This document shows positions 1 through 8,587 of a DNA stretch of 64,000 nucleotides, in pieces (position 1 is the stretch's first letter; each line of letters starts with the position of its first letter). Made by a program: the position numbers and the translations under genes. This stretch comes from Salinicola avicenniae (GTDB lineage Bacteria > Pseudomonadota > Gammaproteobacteria > Pseudomonadales > Halomonadaceae). Below the pieces are notes generated by a model. It did no database searches. It was given only the letters and a program-made list of their open reading frames with translations, and was not told the DNA's origin. The stretch spans positions 372,001-436,000 of the forward strand of contig NZ_JAKQZC010000003.1 of assembly GCF_023736115.1 (NCBI RefSeq), read 5' to 3'.

Positions 1-383
1 TCCCGATTCGACGCGACGGCGGCGGCAATCGGCGGGATCTGATGGCCGACTGTCGCGCGGCGCTGGCGGCCGGCGATATCGTGATCCTGTTTCCCGAGGG
101 CAGTCGCGGTCGACCGGAAGCGATGCAGCCGCTGAAGAAGGGCGTCTTCCATCTGCTCAAGACACACCCCGAGATACCGCTGACGCCGGTCATGCTGCGG
201 GGGCTGGGGCGAGCGTTGCCCAAGGGCGAGGCACTGCTGGTGCCGCGCAACTGCGACGTGGCGATCGGCGAGGCGATGCAGGTTGGCGATGACAGCGCCG
301 CTTTCATGGGCGCACTCGAGGCCGCATTCGAGACGCTGGCCGAGCAGTGCCGGGGCAGTGCCTGGCTCGACGAGTGGCAGTAG
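1..383 (+). CDS. 1-acyl-sn-glycerol-3-phosphate acyltransferase family protein (PlsC-like), 5' truncated by window edge
   Basis: The reading frame is already open at the window edge (codons from base 3), so only the last 126 or so residues are visible. They carry the PlsC block III motif FPEGSRG (bases about 93-113), followed by the PVMLRG segment expected of block IV. The HX4D catalytic motif should lie upstream, outside the window. Members transfer acyl chains to lysophospholipid-type acceptors at the inner membrane. The gene ends 22 bases before the convergent minus-strand neighbour, with no clear terminator. Family is clear from the motif; substrate is unknown. Confidence 0.8.
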   Translation, partial: PIRRDGGGNRRDLMADCRAALAAGDIVILFPEGSRGRPEAMQPLKKGVFHLLKTHPEIPLTPVMLRGLGRALPKGEALLVPRNCDVAIGEAMQVGDDSAAFMGALEAAFETLAEQCRGSAWLDEWQ

Positions 384-405
384 CGTAGACGTTGGACCTT
401 CACCA

Positions 406-1353
406 TTAACCGGCGAATGGCGAGACGTCGGCCAGGCTGTCGGCGATATGGCGCGCGATCATCAGATCGAGGTGCGCCCCTCCGCCATTCTTGTAGAACG
501 TGATCTCGTCGCGGTCGCGCCGTCCGACCCGGCCGGCGATCAGATCGTAGAGGTCGCCGAGGATATCGCCGGCGGCAATCACGCCGGCATCGAGCGGAAT
601 CTTCAGCTCACCGATGTGACCGAGCGTGGTTTCGCGGCTGTCGACGAAGAGCCGGCTGCGGCGTAGCAGGACGTCGTCGGCCTCGCGCATGTCCGCCTTG
701 TAGGCGCCGATCAGGTCGACGTGCGTTCCCGGTCTGAGCCACTGCCCCTCGAGAAACGGCGTACGGGACATCGTCGCGCTGGCGAGGATATCGGCACGGG
801 CGACCGCGGCGGCCAGGTCTGGCGTGGCCGTGACGGTCAGGCCGCGCTCGGTAAACCGTTCGGCGAGCGCTCTGGCCTTTTCGGGCGTGCGATTCCATAC
901 CGTGACCTGCTCGAGCCCGGGAAACAGGGAGGTATAGCCGTCGATCAGGCTGGCCGCAACCCGGCCCACGCCGCAGACCAGCAGATGGCGGCTGTCCGGC
1001 CGGGCCAGCAGCCGGGCGCCGAGTAGCGAGTCGCCGACCGTCTTGAGCTCGGTGACCAGGCGGCTGTCGATGATCGCCTTCAACTGGCCGTCTTCCGGCG
1101 CGAAGTAAAGCATCGCGCCCTGGACGGTATCCAGGCCGCGAGCCGCGTTGCCGTCGAAGACCGTCACCGCCTTGGCGCCATACCTCACACCGGGGATGAA
1201 GCAGGAGCGGTTGAGCAGCGTCTTGTCGGCGGGACCGAGAAAGGTGTCGTCGATCTCCGGGCGGGCGGCGCGATGGCCTTCGCGCAGCGCCTCGACGGCA
1301 GCTTCCCAGGTAAGCCGATCGCGGACGTCGGCGTAGCGGATATGGCGTGTCAT
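406..1353 (-). CDS. Ornithine cyclodeaminase / mu-crystallin family protein
   Basis: The 315-residue protein has the layout of the ornithine cyclodeaminase/mu-crystallin family: an N-terminal substrate domain with a GAKAV segment, then a Rossmann NAD(P) domain around LLVCGVGRVAASL (about residue 125). Members include ornithine cyclodeaminases and ketimine or pyrroline-2-carboxylate reductases, and the sequence alone does not separate them. I chose the ATG at 1353 over a longer in-frame start at 1383 because GGAG lies about 6 bases before it. It follows the PaiB-like gene by 53 bases on the same strand and is probably co-transcribed with it. Confidence 0.82.
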   Translation of the reverse strand: MTRHIRYADVRDRLTWEAAVEALREGHRAARPEIDDTFLGPADKTLLNRSCFIPGVRYGAKAVTVFDGNAARGLDTVQGAMLYFAPEDGQLKAIIDSRLVTELKTVGDSLLGARLLARPDSRHLLVCGVGRVAASLIDGYTSLFPGLEQVTVWNRTPEKARALAERFTERGLTVTATPDLAAAVARADILASATMSRTPFLEGQWLRPGTHVDLIGAYKADMREADDVLLRRSRLFVDSRETTLGHIGELKIPLDAGVIAAGDILGDLYDLIAGRVGRRDRDEITFYKNGGGAHLDLMIARHIADSLADVSPFAG

Positions 1354-1406
1354 GCAGGACTCCAGCCGGGATCGAAGCCTCATGGTCGGTTACCGACGGC
1401 GCGCTG

Positions 1407-2081
1407 TCACGCCTCGTCGAGTCCACTCAGCGTGCGTGCCGCCATCGCGTCGAGCCCCGAGGTCACTCGCAGATCGTGCTGGATCGCTTCACGCTCCGCC
1501 CGAGGACGATGCTGACTCGCCTTGCGCTTGCCGTCGACCGACACGATGGTCAGTTCGACGCCGACGATCGCCTGGCAGAGCGCATCGATGAAAGTCGCCG
1601 GCGCGTCGTTGACCGCCCAGGGTGCGGGTCGCTCTGTCTCGAAGCGCGCGGTCAGATCGGTCACCAGCGACCGGAGCCACGCCGGCTCGTCGATCAGCCG
1701 TAGCTGGCCGCGAACCTGCACGACCTGGTAGTTCCAGGTGGGCACCACCCGACCGTGCTCGCGCTTGGCCGGATAGATGCTGGGGCTGATGTACGCCTGC
1801 GGGCCGTGGAAGATCGCCATGGCACTGCGCGGTGCGGCGAGAGCCGCCAGCGGGTTGGCGCGGGCGACATGGCCGCGCAGCGCTCCGGCGAGTGAAGCGG
1901 CCCAATCGGTGTTGTCCGCCATGGGCATCGGTGGCTCGCCGGGATAGCGCAGTAGCGGCAAATGGTCGGTCGAGATCGCGCCGGTGTCGTCGGTCGTGAC
2001 CAGCGTGGCGAAGGGGGCATCGTCGATGGCGCGGGCCAGTGCCACCGGCGAGTCTAGGCGGAAGCGGTCGGGGAGATACAT
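1407..2081 (-). CDS. PaiB-family FMN-binding negative transcriptional regulator / flavin protein
   Basis: This 224-residue protein starts MYLPDRF and has the PaiB block KREHGRVVPTWNY near residues 100-113, typical of the FMN-binding split-barrel PaiB family. Bacillus PaiB was described as a negative regulator of sporulation and protease genes; other members may be flavin-dependent enzymes or polyamine-linked regulators. It starts 3 bases after the stop of the GNAT gene at 2085. PaiA is an acetyltransferase, so a GNAT next to PaiB recalls the Bacillus paiAB pair, although this GNAT is a longer RimJ/RimL type. Confidence 0.83.
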   Translation of the reverse strand: MYLPDRFRLDSPVALARAIDDAPFATLVTTDDTGAISTDHLPLLRYPGEPPMPMADNTDWAASLAGALRGHVARANPLAALAAPRSAMAIFHGPQAYISPSIYPAKREHGRVVPTWNYQVVQVRGQLRLIDEPAWLRSLVTDLTARFETERPAPWAVNDAPATFIDALCQAIVGVELTIVSVDGKRKASQHRPRAEREAIQHDLRVTSGLDAMAARTLSGLDEA

Positions 2082-2084
2082 GCG

Positions 2085-2840
2085 TTACGTTTCCGTCGTG
2101 CCGGACGCCGCCAGGAGAGACGTCAGGCGCGACAATGCCTGCCGTTGCCGGCCCACGGCGTCGAAGTTGTCGGGTGCCAGCCAGCGGCGGTGTGCGCGCT
2201 GCAGGGCGGGCCATTCGGTATCCAGGATCGCGAACCAGGCGGTGTCGCGATTGCGACCGCTGACCACCCGATGCTGGCGAAATACTCCCTCGAAGCGGAA
2301 GCCGAGCCGCTCGGCAGCCCGACGCGACGGCGCATTGAGCGCGTCGCACTTCCACTCAACCCGGCGATAGCCGAGGGCGAAGGCATGCTCGATCATCAGC
2401 GAGAGGGCCTCGCTCGACAGAGGCGTGCGCGCCATGCGGGGCGCAAAGCTCAGGTGGCCGATTTCGAGTGCACCCTCGGCCGGCACGATGCGCAGATAGG
2501 TCGCCATGCCCAGCGCATCGCCGCTGTCCCGATCGACCACGGCATAACAGACCAGATCGATATCAGCGGCCATGCGGCTCAGCCACGCTTCGCAGCTCGC
2601 CTTGTCATTGAAAGGCCGTCCGCCCAGATAGGTCCAGCGCGCGTGGCCGTCGTCTTCGGGGAAATGCGGGTCAGGCTGTTGCCAGGCTTGCCACAATGAG
2701 GAGCCGTGGCGCGCTGCCTCGAGCGGTTCCAGCCGGCAATAGTGGCCTTCGCGCAGGCGGCCATCCGGCCGCGGGGGGATCTGCCAGCCATCGAGATCGT
2801 GTCCTACCGGTTGGCCGAAGCGGTCGGTCGCGAGGCTCAT
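2085..2840 (-). CDS. GNAT family N-acetyltransferase (RimJ/RimL type)
   Basis: The 251-residue protein has the RimJ/RimL-like GNAT pattern: an N-terminal LEPL segment, a central EIGHLSFAPRMA strand and turn, then WKCDALNAPSRRAAERLGFRFEG, the usual acetyl-CoA and C-terminal signature of this branch. It probably acetylates an amine of a small molecule or peptide; the substrate cannot be told. Its ATG overlaps the rhodanese stop by 4 bases (ATGA), so the two are translationally coupled, and PaiB follows 3 bases downstream. Confidence 0.85.
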   Translation of the reverse strand: MSLATDRFGQPVGHDLDGWQIPPRPDGRLREGHYCRLEPLEAARHGSSLWQAWQQPDPHFPEDDGHARWTYLGGRPFNDKASCEAWLSRMAADIDLVCYAVVDRDSGDALGMATYLRIVPAEGALEIGHLSFAPRMARTPLSSEALSLMIEHAFALGYRRVEWKCDALNAPSRRAAERLGFRFEGVFRQHRVVSGRNRDTAWFAILDTEWPALQRAHRRWLAPDNFDAVGRQRQALSRLTSLLAASGTTET

Positions 2841-3298
2841 GAGGTTTCCCCGCAGCCACAGTCAGCGAGTTCCTCGGCCCGCAGGGCGCCTGGCGCCGCG
2901 CCCGTTGCCACCGGGTGGCCATCGCGTTTCCAGAAATCCAGGCCACCCAACAGCTCCTTGACCCGCAGGCCGGCGCTCGCGAGCTTGAAGGCGCCGCGGG
3001 TCGAGCCGTTGCAGCCGATACCGTCGCAGTAGCAGACGTAGACGCGATCCTTCGATAGCGCGGTCAGTCGTGCCGGCGTCATCTCGACGTGGGGCAGGCT
3101 GAGGGCGCCGGGGATATGCCCGGCGGCGTAGCGTTCCGGCGCGCGGGTATCGATGACGACAAGTGCCTCGACGCCGCTGGCGAGATCCACTGCCAGGTCC
3201 CAGGCGTCGCTGTACCGGGCGAGCTTTTCCGCCATGGCGACGGCCATGAGATCGGGCGCCACGGGAGGCGTGTCGAGAACCAGAGAGGGGGCGGTCAT
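2837..3298 (-). CDS. Rhodanese-like domain sulfurtransferase
   Basis: This 153-residue single-domain protein has the rhodanese features VVIDTRAPERYAAGHIPGA (about residues 47-65) and a cysteine-bearing loop VYVCYCDGIGCNGS (about 87-100), then GLRVKELLGGLDFWKRDG. Rhodaneses carry a persulfide on the loop cysteine and move sulfane sulfur. The loop here has several cysteines (C90, C92, C97), so the catalytic one is not certain, and a CGC motif sits at the C-terminus. First gene of the coupled rhodanese-GNAT-PaiB-cyclodeaminase run. Confidence 0.85.
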   Translation of the reverse strand: MTAPSLVLDTPPVAPDLMAVAMAEKLARYSDAWDLAVDLASGVEALVVIDTRAPERYAAGHIPGALSLPHVEMTPARLTALSKDRVYVCYCDGIGCNGSTRGAFKLASAGLRVKELLGGLDFWKRDGHPVATGAAPGALRAEELADCGCGETS

Positions 3299-3346
3299 GT
3301 TGCACTCCTAGAAAAGGGGCCGAAGAAGGCCAATCACGAGTCGGGC

Positions 3347-3796
3347 CTACTGCGTCACGCTCAGCAGATAGGTGTCGAAGGCGTCGTCGCGTTGCCAGCC
3401 GAGCGCTCGATAGCGCGACTGGGCTTCCGCGTTATCGACTTGCGTGCGCAGCATGAGCTTGGGCACGCCGTGGGCGGCGGCGAGCTCGCGGGCGGCCTCG
3501 AGTAGCGCCGTGCCTGTGCCACGCCGGCGAACATCGGGATCGACGTAGAGATCATTGAGAATCCAGCGTGGGGCGAGGTCGTTGGTCGAGGGAACCGGAA
3601 ATAGCTGCACGAAGCCGACGGCCCGGTGATGTTCGAACGCCAGCAGCAGATGCGCATCGCCCTTGGCGAAGCGCGCCGCCAGGAAGTGGCGCACGCCATC
3701 GGTATCAGGCGGCTGCCGGTAGAAGCGACGGTAGGATTCGACCAGCGGCACCAGCGTGTCGAGATCCTGGGCATCGGCCTGACGAAGGGTCAGCAT
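3347..3796 (-). CDS. GNAT family N-acetyltransferase
   Basis: A short GNAT of 149 residues. The core motif RRRGTGTALLEAARELA matches the acetyl-CoA pyrophosphate-binding motif A, and NAEAQSRYRALGWQRDDAF matches the C-terminal motif. I chose the ATG at 3796 over an upstream one at 3829 because GAAGAAGAG lies just before it and the shorter product fits the family. It is divergent from the MocR regulator at 3871 with about 75 bases between them, which often indicates regulation of the enzyme by the regulator. Confidence 0.83.
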   Translation of the reverse strand: MLTLRQADAQDLDTLVPLVESYRRFYRQPPDTDGVRHFLAARFAKGDAHLLLAFEHHRAVGFVQLFPVPSTNDLAPRWILNDLYVDPDVRRRGTGTALLEAARELAAAHGVPKLMLRTQVDNAEAQSRYRALGWQRDDAFDTYLLSVTQ

Positions 3797-3870
3797 GGAT
3801 ATAGTCTCTTCTTCGGTGGATGACGTCACCGCAGTTTGGCGCGATAGTGGTTCCCGAATAAGGTCCAGTT

Positions 3871-5400
3871 ATGACAGAAATGGGGGGACCAGTGGCCGAC
3901 TTCCGTGCGCGTCGCCTGTGGGTCGTGGATGCGCTTCGCATGCGTCTGGCGGCGCCGGCATCGACAACCCTGAATCAGCGCCTCTACGACGCGCTGCGTG
4001 ACTGGATCCAGAGCGGTGAGCTGGCGGCCGGTAGCCTGCTGCCGTCGTCGCGTCAGCTGGCAGGCGAGCTCCGGATCGGGCGCAACAGCGTGGTCACGGC
4101 GATCGAGCGGCTGGTGGCGGAGGGGTTCGTGGAGACTCGGCCCGGTGCCGGCGCTTTCGTCAGCGAGTGGGGCGCACGCGGGGGCGTAGAGATCGATGAC
4201 TCGCCCACGGCGATGCCGACACTGTCACGCCGCGGCACACGCGTGCTGGCATTTGGTGCCACGCTGGCGGCGCGCCACACGGCCTTCGCGCCCGGGGTGC
4301 CGGCGCTGGATCGCTTTCCCCGCGAGCGCTGGCAGCGCCTGCTCCGGCGACATCAGCAGCGTGCACCGGTCGACTGGTTCGACTATCAGACCCAGGGCGG
4401 TGTCCCGGCGCTGCGAGAGGCACTGTGCGACTATCTGCGGCTGTCGCGTTCGGTACGCTGTCATCCCGATCAGATTCTGATCACCCAGGGCGCACAGCAG
4501 GGCTTCGAGCTGATCGCCCGATTGCTGGCCGACGCGGGCGACAGCGTCTGGCTGGAGGAGCCGGGGTATGGCGGGGCGCAGGCCTGTTTCGCCTCAGCCG
4601 GTCTCGAGCTGCAGCCGGTCGAGGTCGATGCGCACGGGGTCAACCTCGATCGCGTGCCGGCCGGGGCGGCGTCGCCAGCGTTGATCTACGTGACGCCGTC
4701 GCACCAGTATCCCAGCGGCGTCACGCTCAGCCTGGCGCGTCGTACCGCCCTGCTCGAAACCGCCAAGCGCCTCGGCGCCTGGATCATCGAGGATGACTAC
4801 GACAGCGAATTTCGCTATGCCAGCGCGCCGCTCGCCTCGCTGCAGGGCCTGGTAGCGTCGGCGCCGGTCATCTATGTCGGGACGTTCAGCAAGGTGCTCT
4901 ACCCTGGGCTGCGACTGGGCTATCTGGTCCTGCCGGAAGCGTTGGTGGAACCGTTCCGCCGCGCCAATGCGAGGCTCCATCGCGAGGGGCAGTATCCGGT
5001 ACAGGCCGCGCTGGCCGACTTTATCGCCGAAGGGCATTTCGCGCGCCATGTGGCGACAATGCGCGACTGCTACCGCCAGCGGCAGGCGTGCCTGCGCGAG
5101 GCGCTGGCGCCTGCGGTGCGGCAAGGGCTGGTGTTGTCGGAAGGGCAGGCGGGCATGCATCTGGTCGCCGAGCTGGAGAGTCATGCGCTCGAATCGGTGC
5201 TGGTGTCGCGAGCGCGGGCGCAGGGCATCCTGCTGTCACCATTGTCGGCATTTTACCTGGAAAGCCCGGGCCGTCCGGGGCTGGTGCTCGGCTACGCCGG
5301 CGCGACGGCTGCGGAGATTGCGGCCGCCGGTGCCTGGCTGGCCGGCGCCTGGTTGTCCGCCTCCGGCAGGGCTGCCACTCGGGCCGGTGGGGCGACGTGA
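3871..5400 (+). CDS. MocR-type GntR/aminotransferase transcriptional regulator
   Basis: A 509-residue fusion of an N-terminal GntR winged helix (about residues 30-100, with LNQRLYDALRDWI and LPSSRQLA) and a fold-type I PLP aminotransferase-like domain. IIEDDYDSEFRY (about 307-318) gives the PLP-contacting Asp, and GTFSKVLYPGLRLGYL supplies the Schiff-base lysine. MocR proteins such as PdxR, GabR and TauR use the aminotransferase domain as a PLP or ligand sensor. It is divergent from the GNAT gene at 3347-3796, its likeliest target. AAGG about 7 bases before the ATG supports the start. Confidence 0.9.
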   Translation: MTEMGGPVADFRARRLWVVDALRMRLAAPASTTLNQRLYDALRDWIQSGELAAGSLLPSSRQLAGELRIGRNSVVTAIERLVAEGFVETRPGAGAFVSEWGARGGVEIDDSPTAMPTLSRRGTRVLAFGATLAARHTAFAPGVPALDRFPRERWQRLLRRHQQRAPVDWFDYQTQGGVPALREALCDYLRLSRSVRCHPDQILITQGAQQGFELIARLLADAGDSVWLEEPGYGGAQACFASAGLELQPVEVDAHGVNLDRVPAGAASPALIYVTPSHQYPSGVTLSLARRTALLETAKRLGAWIIEDDYDSEFRYASAPLASLQGLVASAPVIYVGTFSKVLYPGLRLGYLVLPEALVEPFRRANARLHREGQYPVQAALADFIAEGHFARHVATMRDCYRQRQACLREALAPAVRQGLVLSEGQAGMHLVAELESHALESVLVSRARAQGILLSPLSAFYLESPGRPGLVLGYAGATAAEIAAAGAWLAGAWLSASGRAATRAGGAT

Positions 5401-5434
5401 AGAGATCGCCGGTTATCACCGGTCGCGCATGAAA

Positions 5435-5465
5435 AAGCCCCCGCCGCCGTCGACGGAGGGGGCTT
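5435..5465 (-). terminator. Rho-independent terminator of the gluconate dehydrogenase operon
   Basis: An 8-bp perfect stem (AAGCCCCC with GGGGGCTT) around a GC-rich loop. Read on the minus strand it is followed directly by a run of T. It lies about 40 bases past the cytochrome stop at 5504 and also faces the convergent MocR gene end at 5400. Confidence 0.85.
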
Positions 5466-5503
5466 GTCTCGCCCGGCGTTACCGGGTCACGAGATCGTCG
5501 CGA

Positions 5504-6754
5504 TCACTCGTCCTGCAGCGTCGCGCGCAGCTCGGCAACCTCCTCGGCCGAGACAGCGTCGGCCGCATTGCCCCAACTGTTGCGGACGAACGTGAGCACG
5601 TTGGCGACATCGTCATCGCTCAGGTTCCAGCCCAGCGCCGGCATGGCCGGGGCCGTCGGCTTGGCATCGGTCGCGACGGCGCGGCTGCCGGCCAGGACCA
5701 CGCGAATCAGCGAGGTCGGATCGTCGCCGTTGACCACCGGGCTGCCGGCGAGCTGCGGAAACATGCCGGTCTCGCCGCTGCCGTCCGGTGTGTGGCAGCC
5801 GGCGCAGCGGTCGAAATAGATGGCGCTGCCCGCACTGACCTGGGCGTTCTCGGCATCGAGCGCTGCTGGCGCCGCCTCGGCCTGCCAGTCGTCGGCCAGA
5901 CCGGCACCGCTCTGGAGGTAGCGCGCGACCGCGTGCAGATCCTCGTCCGTCCAGTACTGCGAGGAGTGACGCACTTCGTCGGCCATCGGTCCGGAGGCAA
6001 AGTCGTAACGGTTACCGCCGGTCTTCAGGTACTCGACCAGCTCGTCCTCGCTCCAGCCGCCGATGCCCTTGTGGGCGTCGGGCGTGATGTCGGGCGCGTA
6101 CCAGTTGTCGATGACGGCGCCGGAGAACTTGTCGCCGCCTTCACCGCCCATGAAGTTGCGCGGTGTGTGGCAGGTGCCACAGTGACCGAGTCCTTCCACT
6201 AGGTAGGCGCCGCGATTGATGTCGTCCGGCTGATCCGGGTCCGGTGCGAAGTCGGTGTCCTCGAAGTTGAGCCAGTTCCAGCCCATCATTGCCAGGCGAA
6301 TATTGAAGGGGAACGGCAGTTGATTCGCGTCGACCTCGTGATCGACCGGATCGACGGTCTGCAGGTAGGCCCACAGGTCCCGCAGGTCCTCGTCACGCAT
6401 CAGAGTGTAGGTGGGGTAGGGCATGGCCGGGTAGAGGTGATATCCCCCCTTGCCGATGCCTTCGGTCATCGCCGCCTTGAAGTCATCGAAGGTCCAGTCG
6501 CCGAGCCCGGTTTTCGCATCCGGCGTGATATTGGGTGCCATCAGCGTCCCGAAGGGCGTTTCCAGCGAGACGCCGCCGGCCAGCGGCTGCGCGTCGCTTT
6601 CGGTGTGACAGGCAGCGCAGTCGCCGACCACGCTGAGGTAGCGGCCGTGCTCGATGTCCTGATACTCGGTACTGGCGGCACTGGCACTCGAGGAGAGTGC
6701 GACGAGGGATGTGCCGGCGAGGCCGAGCAGGGTGAAGCCGATGCGCGTTGTCAT
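5504..6754 (-). CDS. Gluconate 2-dehydrogenase-type tri-heme cytochrome c subunit
   Basis: A 416-residue c-type cytochrome with an N-terminal signal peptide (hydrophobic core about residues 7-26) and three CXXCH heme sites: CAACH (46-50), CGTCH (193-197) and CAGCH (318-322). This is the multiheme subunit that takes electrons from the membrane-associated flavin dehydrogenases of the gluconate, sorbitol and alcohol type and passes them to the quinone pool from the periplasm. It overlaps the flavoprotein stop by ATGA (6751-6754), so the stoichiometry is probably coupled. Last gene of a three-gene operon with a clean terminator. Confidence 0.92.
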   Translation of the reverse strand: MTTRIGFTLLGLAGTSLVALSSSASAASTEYQDIEHGRYLSVVGDCAACHTESDAQPLAGGVSLETPFGTLMAPNITPDAKTGLGDWTFDDFKAAMTEGIGKGGYHLYPAMPYPTYTLMRDEDLRDLWAYLQTVDPVDHEVDANQLPFPFNIRLAMMGWNWLNFEDTDFAPDPDQPDDINRGAYLVEGLGHCGTCHTPRNFMGGEGGDKFSGAVIDNWYAPDITPDAHKGIGGWSEDELVEYLKTGGNRYDFASGPMADEVRHSSQYWTDEDLHAVARYLQSGAGLADDWQAEAAPAALDAENAQVSAGSAIYFDRCAGCHTPDGSGETGMFPQLAGSPVVNGDDPTSLIRVVLAGSRAVATDAKPTAPAMPALGWNLSDDDVANVLTFVRNSWGNAADAVSAEEVAELRATLQDE

Positions 6755-8517
6755 GTCGTGATCATCTCCCCGGGACGACGCAGATAGTGGTTGACGATGC
6801 CGTCGGCCGCCTTGAACGCAAGTGCGCCGACCGTGCCGGTCGGGTTGTAGCCCGGGTTCTGCGGAAAGGCGGAGGCGCCGACCACGAACAGGTTGGGGAC
6901 ATCCCAGACCTGAAGGTACTTATTGACCGAGCTGTGGCTCGGGTCGGCGCCCATGACGAAGCCGCCAACCACGTGGGAGGACTGATAAGGGCGGCCATCC
7001 CAGGGGCCGGTACGCGGTTTCGCTACCATCTGGCGCGGGTTCATGCGCTTGGCGATCTCGGTCACCTTGTCGGTGACGTACTGCGCCATCTTCAGATCGT
7101 TGTCGGTGAAGTCGAAGGTGATACGCAACAGCGGCCGGCCGAGGCGGTCGCGGTAGGTCGGGTCGAGCGAGAGATAGTTGTTCGGCGAGGCGTAGTTGCT
7201 CGCCTCGCAGCCGATCGACATGGTGCTGGCGTAGTTGTCGACGGTCGAACGCTTCCACTGCGATCCCCAGCGCGGCGTGCCGGGCGGGGTCGGGCGCGAG
7301 TTGATCGGTGCGGCGCCGATCGGCGTCACGCGGGTACTGCCGCCGCCGAAGAAGCCGAGACCCGAGTGATCGAAGTTGTCGTTGTTGAACTCGTCGATCC
7401 CCATGCCGACGGCACCGGCGCCGATGAAGGGATTGAAGTTCTTGTCATCGAAGAAGAGCTGCACGCTGTTGGCGGTCTGGTAGGCGTAGTTGCGCCCGGT
7501 GGTGCCGCGACGTGTGATCGGGTCGTAGGCTTCGCCGATATTCGAGGTGAGCATCAGGCGCACGTTCTCGAAGGTGAAGGCGGCGATGACGACGATATCG
7601 GCCGGTTGCTCCCACTGGCGGCCGGCGGAATCGACGTAGACGATGCCGGTGGCGCGGCGGCCGTCGGAGTCGGTGGTGACCCTGAGCACCTCGCAGAGCG
7701 TGCGTGCCTCGAAGTTATCCTTGCGGATCAGTGTCGGCAGCACCGTGGTGATCGAACTCGCCTTCGAGTAGTTGGCGCAGCCGTAGTTGGTGCAGAAGCC
7801 GCAGAACGTGCAGGGCCCCATGGTGACGCCGAGCGGGTTGGTATAGGTTTCGGAGACCAGCGACGACGGCACCGGAAAGGGCTGGTAGCCCATCTCGCGG
7901 GCGGTATCGGCAAACAGCGTTGGCGAGTAGGGCTGTTTCAGCGGCGGCGTGGGGTAATCGCTCGAGCGCACGCCCTCGAACGGGTTGCCGCCCGCCTGTC
8001 GACCGCGGGCCAGGTTGGCCGCACGGCCGGAGGTGCCGGCGAGCTTTTCGAAAGCGTCGTAGTGCGGCTCCATCTCGTTCCAGTCGGTGCCCCAGTCCTG
8101 GAGTGACAGCTCATCGGGAATCGAGCCTGCGCCGTAGCGCTCCTCGAGATGGCTGCGCAGCCGAAACTCCTCGGGCTGGAAACGGAAGGTGATCCCGGCC
8201 CAGTGGTTGCCGGCGCCGCCGGTGCCGTTACCGGGGTGGAACGAGCCCCACTGGCGCATCGGCAATGCGGTCTGCGAGGGGGTGTTGCGCATGGTGATGG
8301 TGTTCTGCGCGGTCCGCAGCATCAGTTCCTGACGCTGGGCGTAGCGCAGTTCGTCGGTCACCGAGGCGATGTTGAAATCTTTGGCGGTGTCGCGCCACGG
8401 GCCACGCTCGACGCCGACGACGCTCAGGCCGGCGTCGACGAGTTCGTTGGCGATGATTGCGCCGGCCCAGCCGAGCCCGACCACCACCGCATCGGTACGG
8501 GGAAGTTTGGTTGCCAT
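6751..8517 (-). CDS. GMC oxidoreductase, FAD subunit of gluconate 2-dehydrogenase complex
   Basis: This 588-residue GMC flavoprotein has an N-terminal dinucleotide fold VVVGLGWAGAIIANEL (about residues 11-26) and the C-terminal VVGASAFPQNPGYNPTGT segment with the GMC-type His/Asn region. A cluster CTFCGFCTNYGC (bases about 7791-7826) gives four cysteines spaced C-x2-C-x2-C-x4-C, a plausible Fe-S site as described for related membrane FAD-glucose dehydrogenases. It has no signal peptide of its own; the twin-arginine peptide is on the small subunit encoded upstream. It oxidises a sugar acid, sugar or polyol in the periplasm; gluconate is the usual annotation, not proven here. Confidence 0.9.
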   Translation of the reverse strand: MATKLPRTDAVVVGLGWAGAIIANELVDAGLSVVGVERGPWRDTAKDFNIASVTDELRYAQRQELMLRTAQNTITMRNTPSQTALPMRQWGSFHPGNGTGGAGNHWAGITFRFQPEEFRLRSHLEERYGAGSIPDELSLQDWGTDWNEMEPHYDAFEKLAGTSGRAANLARGRQAGGNPFEGVRSSDYPTPPLKQPYSPTLFADTAREMGYQPFPVPSSLVSETYTNPLGVTMGPCTFCGFCTNYGCANYSKASSITTVLPTLIRKDNFEARTLCEVLRVTTDSDGRRATGIVYVDSAGRQWEQPADIVVIAAFTFENVRLMLTSNIGEAYDPITRRGTTGRNYAYQTANSVQLFFDDKNFNPFIGAGAVGMGIDEFNNDNFDHSGLGFFGGGSTRVTPIGAAPINSRPTPPGTPRWGSQWKRSTVDNYASTMSIGCEASNYASPNNYLSLDPTYRDRLGRPLLRITFDFTDNDLKMAQYVTDKVTEIAKRMNPRQMVAKPRTGPWDGRPYQSSHVVGGFVMGADPSHSSVNKYLQVWDVPNLFVVGASAFPQNPGYNPTGTVGALAFKAADGIVNHYLRRPGEMITT

Positions 8518-8587
8518 GATCTTTACGGTCCCTAGGGGCTTGTTTCAGAGCTGATTCAGGGCTTCTGTCGGGAGCCATGTCGGCGAG

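Noticed and set aside
6748-8106. 452-codon plus-strand frame opposite the GMC flavoprotein
   Set aside because: Composition is rich in Val, Gly, Arg and Ala with no domain, as expected of antisense in GC-rich genes; the minus strand has clear GMC motifs.
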